This document shows positions 1 to 11,148 of a stretch of DNA of 44,308 bases, piece by piece (the stretch's first letter is position 1; each line of letters begins with the position of its first letter). Position numbers and translations under genes: made by a program. The notes under the pieces are model-generated. The model was not told where the DNA came from, searched no databases, and worked only from the letters and a program-made list of their open reading frames with translations. Source of the stretch: Hofstenia miamia (lineage: Eukaryota; Xenacoelomorpha; Acoela; Hofsteniidae); contig CABFPE010000044.1 of the NCBI GenBank assembly GCA_900660155.1, positions 1,083,863 through 1,128,170 of the forward strand, written 5' to 3'.

Positions 1-403
1 AATACCTAATGGCATGTGATATGCCATAGTTTTTTCTAGTACCATTTTGAGTTGTCTTTGAGTGTGTTCGAAATGCTGACTTCTTGCAATATGAGCATAC
101 TATCCAATATTCCAAGACTGTATTCTCTCCATTTAGATCCACAGCAACTGGATGCATCATATAGCGCCAAACTTTTTCATTTTTATGAGATTTTTTATTT
201 GTTGAAGTGTAAATTCTCCTAATTTAACTTTTTGTATAATTAGTGAATCAGATAAACTATCTGATAGCTCGATATCCATAACAAACAGTGAAATGCAAAG
301 TAAAAGGATAAAGTGTTTAAATAAACAATTATACAAACTAGCATCTAACACATTTGAAGCAGTTTTATCCAACAGGGTCAGAAATTAAATGCTATTACAG
401 TAA

Positions 404-900
404 AATATGCCTACCTGTTGCCCCTCATAGAGGATTTGTAGTATAGAACTAGTGAATATAAAAACTTTTCATGCCTAGATCTTCGTAAGGCCCACTGGCA
501 AGTGCCTATGAAAAACAAGATATTGAGAAAACTGCATTTTCTACACAGGAAAGTCTGTTTGAGTGGCAGTACATGCCTTTTGGGCTTTGCAATGCCCTCA
601 CTATGTTTGAACAATACACAAAATGAGTACTAAAGAATGGAAATCACAATTTAGAGCCAGGATTAATGGCATATATAGACACCATAATGATAGAAATTCG
701 CATGGTAACAGAGCACTTACAGAAATTGTCAAGAACATTAAAAATTTTATACAATGTGAGTTTAAAAGTAAATGGAAATAAATGGAAATTCTAAAGCCAG
801 AAGTATTGTTTCTCAGACAAGAGATACAACAGGGGTCTATAACCAAAAAAAATAATGCTAAGGATTTGATCAATAAAATTAAGACCCCTTAAACTAGAAT
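404..900 (+). pseudogene. Gypsy reverse transcriptase remnant
   Basis: Pieces in shifted frames read as KYAYLLPLIEDL, LDLRKAHWQVPM, EKTAFSTQ, WQYMPFGLCNA (about 560-595) and then MAYIDTIM (about 666-690). These are the ordered motifs of a gypsy RT palm. The catalytic YxDD box has become YIDT, so one of the two essential aspartates is lost in addition to several stop codons. After it comes the usual EHLQKLSRTLKIL helix. The motif order is unambiguous, so the family call is firm. Confidence 0.85.
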
Positions 901-1012
901 GGACATACAGTGAATAATGAGTTACCTAAACTAGTAAATTTTTACCATCCCAAACCTAGTGGGAAAGACAAAGTTGATTTTGAAATTTCTTTATAGGAAC
1001 ATGGCATTTGAG

Positions 1013-1456
1013 TGAACCGTGCAGCATGTGGACAAGTTAAAAATCATACATGAGGACTTTAAGAAAATACCATCATTAAATACACCAAACTGTAACCTGC
1101 CTTTCATAGTCAATTGCAGCACTAGTACTGTGGACATTGGTGCAACAACCAATCTAGTAGGTAATGGAAAATTGTATCCAATACAATTTTTCAATAGAAA
1201 ACTCTGCCAGATTAAACTTAACAATGGCTCTACCAAACTTGAAATGCTGACCCTGGTAGAGAGCCTAAGAAAATTTTGATATTTTGTATTAGAAAGACAG
1301 TTTACTGTGAGGACAGACAAGCACAGATTGCCATGGCTAAAAATGTTTTCCAGAGACCAGAGTAGCATAGTCACAAAAAGGATAGAATACCTCACAGACT
1401 TCAATTTCAAAATAGGACATTGCAAGGGAATGCTACATACCAATGCTGACCTATAG
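1013..1456 (+). pseudogene. Gypsy RNase H remnant
   Basis: One reading frame runs through with a single stop (TGA at 1277-1279). It reads FIVNCSTSTVDIGA, LYPIQFFNRKL, then FTVRTDKHRLPWLK and RIEYLTDFNFKIGHCKGMLHTNADL. These match the gypsy RNase H pattern, in which the second half is usually RTDHxxLxWL and HxxGxxNxxADxLSR. The first catalytic Asp position appears as Asn-Cys-Ser. This is the best preserved piece of the element. Confidence 0.88.
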
Positions 1457-1899
1457 ATGACCTTACCTCCATACAAAAGAGACTTGAGGAAATCTGAGGG
1501 TGAAGTGAATGAATTTGATTTTCTGCTCATGGCACAATATTAGGATTTGCTGGAGAATAACACAGGTAAACAAGATCACCCAATTTTGCCATCCTTATGA
1601 ATGAAGAAATAGTGGCAGAAGAAATTAGACAATATTAAGAGAGAGATTCAGTAGGGAGGGAAACAAAAAATGTCATTATCCAAGTTTAATACTAAGTAAA
1701 TTATCACAGAAGTACTTTAGAATATAAAATTTTAAATTGAAAAATAATTGTTTGTTGTACACAGTGAGTCATAATAATAGGTTGGCTAACCCAGAATATG
1801 ATATAAGAGATCCAAAAGGTGCATCAAAAAGGAAACATTGGCATAATGCAAACAAAAAACACATTTAGTAGTTGATATGTCTGTACATGAGTGAGAAAG

Positions 1900-2760
1900 G
1901 TAGTAGAAGATGTAATTGATAAATGTGACATACTGGTGACACACATTACAAGAGAAAGAGAGTGGAGCTAACAAAAATTATGACAAAAAGGCCAAATAAT
2001 ATTGTCCTTGCTGTTTTAGAGAAACTCTTCTTAGATAATGAAGGGTATGAAAATGTGCTGATAATCATAGATAACTTCATGAAATATGCAACATTCATAC
2101 CATTAAAAAAAGTGAGTGGATAGTAAATTTCAGCTACATGACAAAACTTGTGAAGATAGAGTTCTATAATTTGAAGGCCAATTGCTAAAAAATTGATGGA
2201 GAAAATGGAGGTGTTTAAAAACACTAGCAAAGCATAGCACCCACAAGCTAATGGGGTCATGGAGAGGCTGAACAGAACATTAATAAAGTAATTGCAGACA
2301 ATGACTTCCAAAGTTGGAGGGAAGCATTAGTTGTCTGTGTTGCACATCACAGAATTTTTTCAACACATCAGTGCATAACACAATGAAAATAATACCAATT
2401 AAGGCAATATACAGGAGAGAATGTCATATACCTCTATCAATGTTGTTCAATAAATATACAGAGGGAGCTCATAATGAATATGTAAAAAAATTCATGAAAA
2501 ATATTCAAGAAATTAATGAAACCATTTGGTGTAACACTAAAAGGAGCACCATGAGACAAGAACTTCATTATATTAAAAAAATGCACAGAAAACCAAATGA
2601 AGTAGGTGATATGGTATATAAATATACAGTAAAACCTACAAAAGATAAAACCAGGTGAGAAAAATTGAAAGCAAATGGAGTGGTCCTTATTGAATTGAGA
2701 AAAAGCTTGATCATAATAATTACTTACTAGAAAATTTTGAAATTTGAAACACACAGTGTT
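1900..2760 (+). pseudogene. Gypsy integrase remnant
   Basis: A zinc-finger-like stretch near 1920 leads to the core: GYENVLIIIDNFMKYATFIPLKK (about 2043-2110; the IDNFMKYA part corresponds to the first catalytic Asp strand). PQANGVMERLNRTL (about 2238-2285) carries the catalytic Glu motif, and a tail has HNEYVKKFMKNI and WSGPYWIEKKLDHNNY. The latter is typical of the C-terminal GPY/F module of gypsy integrases. Stops and frame changes interrupt it in several places. Confidence 0.8.
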
Positions 2761-2820
2761 ATGATAAATAATGATATTGAATTTGAAATAATAGAGTTAC
2801 AATTTTGAGATGCCAGAATT

Positions 2821-5670
2821 GGAAAGCATGGAAGAAGAAGGATATGACAGCCTGTATGAAGGAAATACTAGAGAGGAATTATAAATGCTACCAGATAGAG
2901 CCACAAAGCATAAAAATATATATGACCCAGATATCTGGGATTTAAACATTTCAATTTTATTTAGGAATCATAAAAAACATTAAGAACCAGAGAAGGCAAA
3001 TCAAACAATCAAGAGATGAGAACATGATGCCAACACCAAGGTAAGCAAGAAGGGTGAAAAGGAAATGTAAGGAGAGAGAGCTTCAAAAATGGACATCAAT
3101 AGAGATTGATGAGAGAATTGCAGAACAGTTGACAGCTTTGCACAGCTTCCATTTGAGATCTGAACTGACAGACCTCTGCACTAAGGGGTCAGAGACTCAA
3201 GTAAGTATTACTAAGAAATGGGGAGTCCACAGGGTTGTCTTTCAAGATCTAAATTGATAGGCCCCAGCATTAAGGAGTCAAGTAAGGAGAAAAAATATAG
3301 TGTAAAATTTAAAAGTTAAAAAATGTCCTTTTAGTGCAGTGCAATTAAGTTCTCCTAGTAATAAAATGACCCCATGGGAATCATCTACCCATATCAAAGG
3401 AAAAACAAAAGGTCATATGTTGAAGAAAATCTTATATCAGTATTTTATGGCAACATGAAAAGCAAAACATTTCACAGATATAAATATATCAGAAGGACCA
3501 CAAAGCCTAATAGGAATGGTGGGGATAGAAATAAAAAAGAGTGTGGTGCTATGATATTTCCATACATTATAGATGCAGAGACAAGACCAAAATGTAATGC
3601 ATTGATACTCTATTATAGACCTGCCTTGGAACTATTGGAGAACAATGGTACACATATTTTGAAGGAAACCATAAAAAGATAACCTTAACAAATTTCTAGA
3701 TGTGAACCACAAGATTAAGAAGACTGAGTCAATTAACATTGACTATTGGAATTTTTCACAACAGATGAGATATTTGATCAGAAAATAATGGAGAAGACTG
3801 AAATCTGATACAAATTGGCAAAGAAAGAAAAAATTTGTGTGGTACTATTACTAAGAGAAGAGAAGAGGCAGAAATACCAAAGCAAATCCAAGCTTTACAC
3901 TAGCACATGGAGAACTTTATCATATTACATGTTAAAGAATATCACATTCTAGGCCTAGCAGATAAAATGCACTCAATTATGAAGCTACTATTCACCAATA
4001 TATTGTGAAACAAGAAAATACCAGAACATAGATTAATGGTGGATGCAAGACTAGCATTGGATGTAGTGATGTAAGCACAATTGATGGAAAGAGATCAAAC
4101 TGATGCAAACAATTGATGAAGAGTGGCTGAAGATAGACATAAAATGCCCAATAGGATGATACCATCATACCATAGAGAAAGTATTAGATGAAATACACAT
4201 GCCATGGGAATTAAGAGATAGAGAAATATTTAACACATGGCTATTCAAAGAAGAGAACCTGCCAGAGATTTACTTGAAAGCAGCAATTTGGATACTGAAC
4301 ATTTTCTAGAAGAAGATCAGTTAAAACTACTTTTAAACAGAGAACAATTTGAATAATTATGTAGAAGAAGAAATATGAACTAGCATTATGTCTGGCCACC
4401 CAGAGAACCAAGAATTGGTTATTGTGTAAAACAACCATACCAATGTTGCCCCACAAATGTAGAGATACAATTTTATATCAGTACAAAAAACTTTTTGCTA
4501 GGCTCCCCAATGATAGTAATTAACATCACAGAAATGTGTCATTCAGATACACAGATATTCTTCAACACATTAAGAAAGTATATGCAGAGAACAACAAGTG
4601 AAACAAAATACAAATTTTATGTTACTGAGAATGGAGTGTTATGTACAGAGAGCCTAATGAGTGTGATGTTTACTCAATGAATAATGCAATTTTTCAGACT
4701 TGGGATAATGCATACCCTATGAGCTCATACAGTGACATATATGAAACTCATGGCACAATAACTAAAGAAGAAAATCATATTATTTACATGAAAGACACCA
4801 AACTAATAATAAATTTAGATCACTACCATGTAAGACACCACAGTGGCTTATAATTGAAGAAGATTGTATAGCAATTGTAGAAGAGATTGAACCCCCCCCA
4901 GATGGAAATAGAGAAAATTTGGCATGACAAGTGATCATGATACCATTGCAATGATGACAATTTTTCTTACAGAATTATTCATGAGAGAAAAAGTGAACAA
5001 ATTGCAGAAACCCAGAATGGCAGTAGTGCTGGATGTGGAATGTGCAATGGCAAAATAATCACAAAGAAAAAAGACATGGATAGATTAAGATACAAGGGCT
5101 TGTTGACTTTGTCTTGGCAAAAAATAAATAGAGTGGTGATGTACTACCCAGTAACAATAGAAACACTCAGACTGGAGAATAGTAACAGATTTTGATAATA
5201 TTCCACCTCATTTAGTGCATACATTCTTGATACAACTGATGCAGAGAGTTAAGAAAAGGAAACCATGAATGCACATTGGCATGCCAAACAGGCTTAACTG
5301 TATAAACAATTTAAGAGATCCAGAATGGAATATGAAAACATCTGTTTAGAAAAAGACTTGAACAGCTCCAATAGAAGGAGACAATAAGGAGAGAGTGTAT
5401 GTTGATGGTAAACTTACAATCAAAGATGTGTGTCAGAAAGGTATTCTTGTACACTTACAGTTGATAAAAATAGAGAACATGATAAGAGATTTAGATCTAC
5501 ATGTATTAATTCTATTTTCAGGATCTAATGATATTGTCTGGTTGGATTGCTGGGAAAAGAATAATTGCTATAATGATGTAAGTCACAGATTTGAAATAAT
5601 TACATTAATGATAAGAGCTGGAGTATCAGATCTGGAGGAGCTAACAATTTATGATGTGCTATGACACATT
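2821..5670 (+). pseudogene. Unidentified protein-like remnant downstream of gypsy integrase
   Basis: About 2.8 kb on the same strand as the pol remnant keeps short open stretches at 3374-3682, 4495-4680, 4641-4853 and 5395-5664, with readable pieces between. Its amino acids are rich in Lys, Glu, Ile and Tyr. In gypsy-type elements this position is sometimes held by a third ORF, envelope-like in errantiviruses. I see no signal peptide, fusion-peptide pattern, furin-type cleavage site or membrane anchor that would show it is an envelope. It may instead be another element's ORF. I do not recognise the family. Confidence 0.35.
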
Positions 5671-6353
5671 TCAGTGTTTAATGATTCAGTCTTACCAGGA
5701 ATGTTTGTATCAGATACTTTCACACATTTCTACCAGAAATGCAGATAGATAGAGAGGATGCACATCAAAGTGATGTTGTCATGCTGATGACCTTCAAAGG
5801 GTTACACCTATACATGAAGCACTATTCAAAATTTGCAAGGAAAATAAACAATTTGCAGAGATAAATAAGACCCAACTTATATTCATTAGGTAGTGGTAGT
5901 GGAGAATCATTTGCCAAGATAATTACCAAAGCCTACAGATCATTGGCAGGACCTATGTCAGTACTCAATTAGTCTGCACTTGTGGGGGAATGTAGTATCA
6001 CTACAATGGGTGTAATCATATCTAAATTATGTAAGCCATCTGATGCTTTTTAAATATTTAAGTTGTGGCTGTTTGTCAGAATATGATTTACTTATTGTGC
6101 CCATTACTTATTGTGCCCATTGTTTTGGATTATGAAATTAATAATTTCACCAAGTGTATTCTTAAAACAAATATTATTGCCATTTGATCAATTGTAAAAA
6201 TAGTGCAGGAAATTGAATTTTAAATGGCAGGTATGATTGTCACTATGATAAAAATTTGATTATTAATACATAGCAAGGATGATTAAGATTTGAGTGATAA
6301 CACATTGTTAATTACCGGTTTTTTGCTCTAATCTACTTGCATACAGTTCCATG

Positions 6354-6485
6354 TAGCCACCATCAGTGGTCCAATAGTGGGAAATGAGTGGGATTGGCGG
6401 CCTCCAGTCCCCACCAGTGAACCACTAGTGGAGAAGTAGTGGCAGTAGTGTCAATTGCAGCCACTCAGTGGCACCAGTGGACCAT
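6354..6485. repeat. Cluster of AGTGG / CCACT motifs
   Basis: Seven copies of AGTGG fall within about 116 bp (6365, 6376, 6387, 6427, 6438, 6467, 6476). Several are paired with CCACT or CCAC to make small palindromes such as CCACTAGTGG at 6422-6431. The patch is clearly richer in G and C than its surroundings. Function unknown. It may be the end of a small element or a degenerate short repeat. Confidence 0.55.
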
Positions 6486-6489
6486 GTCT

Positions 6490-7470
6490 GAGTTAGTTTT
6501 AATAATAAATAATATATGAGGTAATTCTTGCAAGTAATATATTATTCATTATTATGTTTCTTAGATCTCATAAATATATATGATTCATTGGGAAGAGCTT
6601 TTTTGCAATTTTCTGCTTGAAAAAATTATAACATATATGTGCAGAATGAAATGTAAAAATAATTTATTCATGATTATTCCCGGAACTTGGAAATAATGTC
6701 TATATGAGAACTTCAAATTGGGCAAAGATGTCATTCATTTTCATAATATGTATATAGCAAAGAGTCTATTGAATACACAGAAACTAAAAAGGCAAATAGG
6801 GTTATTTTGTGTTTGTGATCTACTTATTTACATGAGGTAAGGTACTAACAACCATAAAAGTGAGGTGTGCTAGAAATTAATACATGTGAAACAAAACAGT
6901 AACACTATCAAAACTTGATTAAAATCTTATTACACATTAACTGTGGATGTCAAGTAATTGTATGACATTGGCAAGAGGCCATGTAGTTGTTAATTGTGTT
7001 GATATGGAATCAGAATCAAAGAGTTGAAATTGTCATTACCTAAATTACATCTGTACTAGTAATTTAACAGAAGTAAATTCTGAACTAAATTGCACCCATT
7101 GATATCTTTTTTACGCATTATGTCCCCTAATGTAGGTCTACTTATATAATTAGGGTCCTCTTGCATAAATCAACAGATATTACAACATATATATATATAT
7201 TTTTTTTTAAATGTGATATTGCTAATATATGTAAGACAATCACAGCAAAAATGTTAATACAGATCACTGTCTGCAGACAAATTTCATAGTTGACAGCACC
7301 TTATGTTTCAATGTTCATTTTCAAATCATCCACCTTGCTTGCTTTTTATTTTGTTGATGTACCAATAAATCATTTAGGCCATCCGAATTTTGAAAAATAA
7401 TTTTTGATGAGTTGTTTAATTTTTATCAATGCAGTTTAATGGAGAGAAACTATTTCAGATATTTATATAA
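6490..7470. other. Non-coding AT-rich stretch
   Basis: No gene or recognisable element seen. It contains a short (AT)n at 7185-7200 running into a T tract, and another short (AT)n just beyond, at about 7466-7483. Confidence 0.5.
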
Positions 7471-7499
7471 ATATATATATATATGTGTTAATTGCTTTT

Positions 7500-8040
7500 A
7501 AGTCTATGCTTTTCACTTTTATCAATGACATCTTCCACTATCCTACAAACACTTGTGCCAAGATGCCAACAGAAAAGGTGTTTTCTGTCTAGGTCATTGA
7601 TTGTCTGTGCAAATATCATTTGCAGTAGGAAGGGATGACAAGCCTGTTGTTGCTTCTGGTTGCATGTTGCAGACCTCAAATCGGAAATCATACTTATTGA
7701 AGTACCTACAGTATGCACTAGCTTACTTATCTACTCATTCAGAGGTTATTATTGATGATAATTTCCTTGAAGGCAAAATCTTTTTGCTGCTCCTCTCATA
7801 TCTTTATGGAAATCTCCTTATTAATTGTAATTGGCAAAATGAAATGACACAATTTTTCATCATCAATGGCTGGGATTTATTTTTAACCTCTCTACATATT
7901 TTGTTGTCTTATTGCTGATCTCACTCTATCAAAGTTAATGATAAAAAATTGAATTGGAAATTCCTTCCTATTGTCAATCTGGATAAGGGTTCCTCCAATT
8001 GTGCCCATGTTACCTGCACAATTTATAATGAATGTTGACT
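7500..8040 (-). pseudogene. Possible second retroelement remnant, RNase H-like
   Basis: Read on the minus strand from about 8035 downward, a stretch gives GTIGGTLIQIDNRKEFPIQF, resembling the RNase H start of gypsy-type pol and the equivalent piece at about 1130-1195. It is followed after a few stops by PAIDDEKLCHFILPI, where these enzymes usually have a YSxxExELLA motif. A 76-codon open stretch at 7488-7718 on the same strand is not recognised. Signal is weak and based on pattern alone. Confidence 0.3.
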
Positions 8041-8049
8041 TATAACTTA

Positions 8050-10979
8050 GAGTAATTAGAAACAGCAATTACATTACATCATTGCAAATCACTCAAAACT
8101 CATCATCGCCTCTAAGCTCTTTTCAAATTTCTCTTCATTAGCTTAGAGGTGTGTTTGGGAACCATAGCAGTTCAGAAATTCTGTTTTTTTCAGAAAACTT
8201 TTTTACTTGTTGGTGCTTTCACCTGATCAATCTTTTCCTTTGCATGGTTCTCTAAGTTAATGGACCATTGTCTTACATTTCTAAACAAAAACATCATACA
8301 TTTGCTGTCAATACCTACAAACATGCCACAATTAAGATCTTGATACTAAAATAGAGTTTCCTGAGATGTTCTTCAATGGTGGTATTAGCTATTGGGATAT
8401 CATCAATATGTACTGAATTTATTGACTTTAATACTGCATATTAAGAAGAACTGATTACTTGTTATGAGGCTAAGCAGTAGTGCAGCTTGTGGTGATATAT
8501 TAAATATTACATTCATATTTTTTATCAAGTAACCTTTTCCTTTGTGGACTTTTATTTTGTTTTATTGTTATATCTAGCTGTCATAATTTATCACAAAAAA
8601 TAATTATCTACCTTTATTTACAGTGTTTTATTAGACATTTTCACTGAAAAAATAATTTATGTTGACAATGAGGTCCTTTTTACTTTTTGAAAAAACATCT
8701 CTGTAGTGAAAACAATGAGTAAGACTTTATATTTTTCTGAAAACTTAGATAATGAAAATTGGAAAAAATATTAAGAATTATTTAATAGAAACTAAATTTT
8801 TATTGTGTTTGTAACCTAATTGAATGCCATGGGAAACAAGACGGAGCAGTTCAGTAGCTCTATGCAAAACTGTTTATTATAAAAAGCATCTAAAAATTGC
8901 ATTGCACAATTAATCAAAATGGATAGGGTTTTGTATTGTTTTGTATGTCTAATGGTTTACAAAATTAATGCAAAAAACAATTTACATACACATTTCATAA
9001 GTATTCAGGGCCATTTTTGTTAAAGAAAATCAAAATCAAATTGATAATGTATTTGGCATGGAATCAAGGGGATTCCATGATTTATCAAACCTAAATTATC
9101 AATTATTTACACTAAAAAGGGAATTGAAACAGAGTCAATTATATTCAATTTGTTGCAAGGAAGAAATAATAATCCATCAAAACTGAGAGCTGATTCAGTT
9201 ATTGTTCATAAGTCAATGTGGATTTCTAGTACCATTAAATACAATATTTGCAAGTGAATCATAACATTAATTTTAAATTATGCTTTGTTAGACCACATTT
9301 TGTAATGGAAATGCTGAATATTAAACTTAACCTCCTAATTAAAAGTTTGCACATTTGTAGTAATCTATGAGCATTGTCCTCTACTAGAAAACAAATGAAT
9401 TTAAAATGGTAAGCTATATAACTATTTTCTTTCAAATGATTGATGATAAAATATCAAGTTCAGCATCTAATCAAGCTAAAGACATATAATTTTCTATTTC
9501 TTGAGTTCTAATACTATGTGGTCTGCCTGACCTTTGTAAACCTTATATGGTTCCATTTTGATGATAAATGGTATCACTATGCACATGATTTACATGATTT
9601 ATTTAATAATCATACTTATTTAAATATTCTTCTTGACTATGTTAGAAAACATGAAATAGCAATAATTTTCTGTTACAGAGTCTGTTTTTTCATGTTTATT
9701 CGTGAAAATCTGCAATTAAGCCACAGAATGATGAAAAAATGTTTGCAAAATATACAAAAGACTCATAAAACCTTAATGAATAAACATTCACATTTGGAAT
9801 AAAGCATAAAATTGAATATCTATAGTTTAACGATGTTTCATTTTAATATCTGGTGATTTTAGCCAGCCTACAATAATTGTATGTATTAATATTATTGAAT
9901 TATGGAAAAGCACTCTCTGTAGGACGTCTTAAAAAATTCAGTTTTGGTAAAATTTGTAAGCATATTTATTAATAATATGCTTGAGCTATGGGGTGTAAAA
10001 TAACTGTTTTCTCCAAAATATAAAAAAACCAATTGATATATAAATTAATGCAAAACATTGTTTACTTTTGAATTTAATTTAAATTCTTTTTGTATGCTTT
10101 TTGTAATATTTTGGCAAAACTCAACTACATTTCATACCCTTAATGTTGTTTTTAATAATAGCTTTTTGAAGATTGCATGTAACACAAAACTTTAACAAAT
10201 TTAAGCAATTATTGACATAGCTTTTGTAACTAATATAAGAAAAAGCCTGATCTATTAAAGAATTGATAATATTTGGTTGCTAGGCTTGTATTTGGTATTG
10301 TCTTCCTTAAAACTTATAAATATGTCTTCTTTCCATAATAAATATCCACATTTGCTTACATTGTAACAGCAAACAATTGAATAATTTCTCAAATGTTAAT
10401 TTGCTTGCCTGTATCTATTAACCAAAATACAATTCTTAATACCATCTTTATGAATTTCATAAAACTAGTGTTCAGCAATGTGTGGGAGGATAGAGTTTTA
10501 ATAAATATTGCTCTTATTTGTGCTTGAAATTGTAAATCTGGACTCTCTATACAACACACCCACTGAAATCCATGTCTGTGCATGGTTTGCAGTTTGAAAG
10601 TGATTGAATAAAATATTTTCAAAGTAGTAATTGAAAATGAATCAATTGAATAAAGCCTTGTTACAAAGCATACCCTAAAAAGCTAGTAGTTCAATAATGT
10701 TTGTCTTCTTGAAGTACTGCTTTTACCCTACTCATGCATCAGCCTAAATGAATTCTAATGTTTAGATCTAAATTTTCCCTTTCTCAAACAGGTGATTTCT
10801 CACAATCATTGGATACATGTGATAATGATAATGGGAAATAACTAATTTTCAAAAAAGAATGAGTAGCCTTTAATAAAGAACTTGTAGATGACATTATAAC
10901 AATATAGCATAATTTGGAATTAACAGATTATTGCATGAACTTTATTAACTATGTGTTAATAAATAATTTAATAACTTAC
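8050..10979. other. AT-rich sequence beyond the last visible Ig exon
   Basis: Probably the intron following exon 7 of the Ig gene. Open stretches at 9518-9802 (plus) and 10389-10622 (minus) show no protein family signal and no splice sites fitting phase 2, so I treat them as chance. The second half of Ig4 was searched for here by eye and not found. Confidence 0.5.
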
Positions 10980-11148
10980 TGATATTGAAGTTTTGTTGAA
11001 TAGGTCCACGTCCTCTGATACTGCATGTTTGCTATATTGGCTTTCCATTGAAATTCTGGGTTTGGATATGCATATGCTTGGCAGAATAGTGTAATCCTAG
11101 AATTAGGAAATGCCTTTGCATTTTTTGTATAATCCACGATGATCAATG
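10980..11148 (-). CDS. Neuroglian/hemolin-like Ig protein, exon 7 (Ig4, first half)
   Basis: The acceptor ATTTTAG precedes 11148 and the donor CA|GTAAGT follows 10980. Entry is phase 1, matching exon 6, and exit is phase 2. It encodes residues 335-390: NSRITLFCQAYAYPNPEFQW, with B-strand Cys357 and core Trp369. This is the first half of Ig4. The second half and anything after it (fibronectin domains and a membrane segment if neuroglian; the end of the protein if hemolin) were not found between 1 and 10979, so the gene probably continues beyond the low-coordinate edge of the window. The upstream intron is 6.4 kb. Confidence 0.85.

Larger units (their letters stand above)
390..2820 (+). mobile_element. 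Decayed Ty3/gypsy-type retrotransposon, pol region
   Basis: Plus-strand remnants follow the gypsy order reverse transcriptase, RNase H, integrase, C-terminal tail, all broken by stops and frameshifts. No long terminal repeats were recognised, and the 5' part (gag, protease) lies left of or at the window edge; bases 1-389 contain only unreadable remnants. Gypsy elements copy through RNA and integrate as double-stranded DNA. The broken frames mean this copy cannot encode working enzymes. The order RT-RNase H-IN separates it from Ty1/copia, which has IN before RT. Confidence 0.85.

Noticed and set aside
991..1530. 179-codon minus-strand open frame
   Set aside because: It is the antisense shadow of the plus-strand RNase H remnant, which has clear family motifs.
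9518..9802. 94-codon plus-strand open frame
   Set aside because: No domain or splice signals; compatible with chance in low-GC sequence.
10389..10622. Candidate for the missing second half of Ig4 on the minus strand
   Set aside because: It lacks the D-x-G/A-x-Y-x-C F-strand motif and has no acceptor in phase with exon 7.
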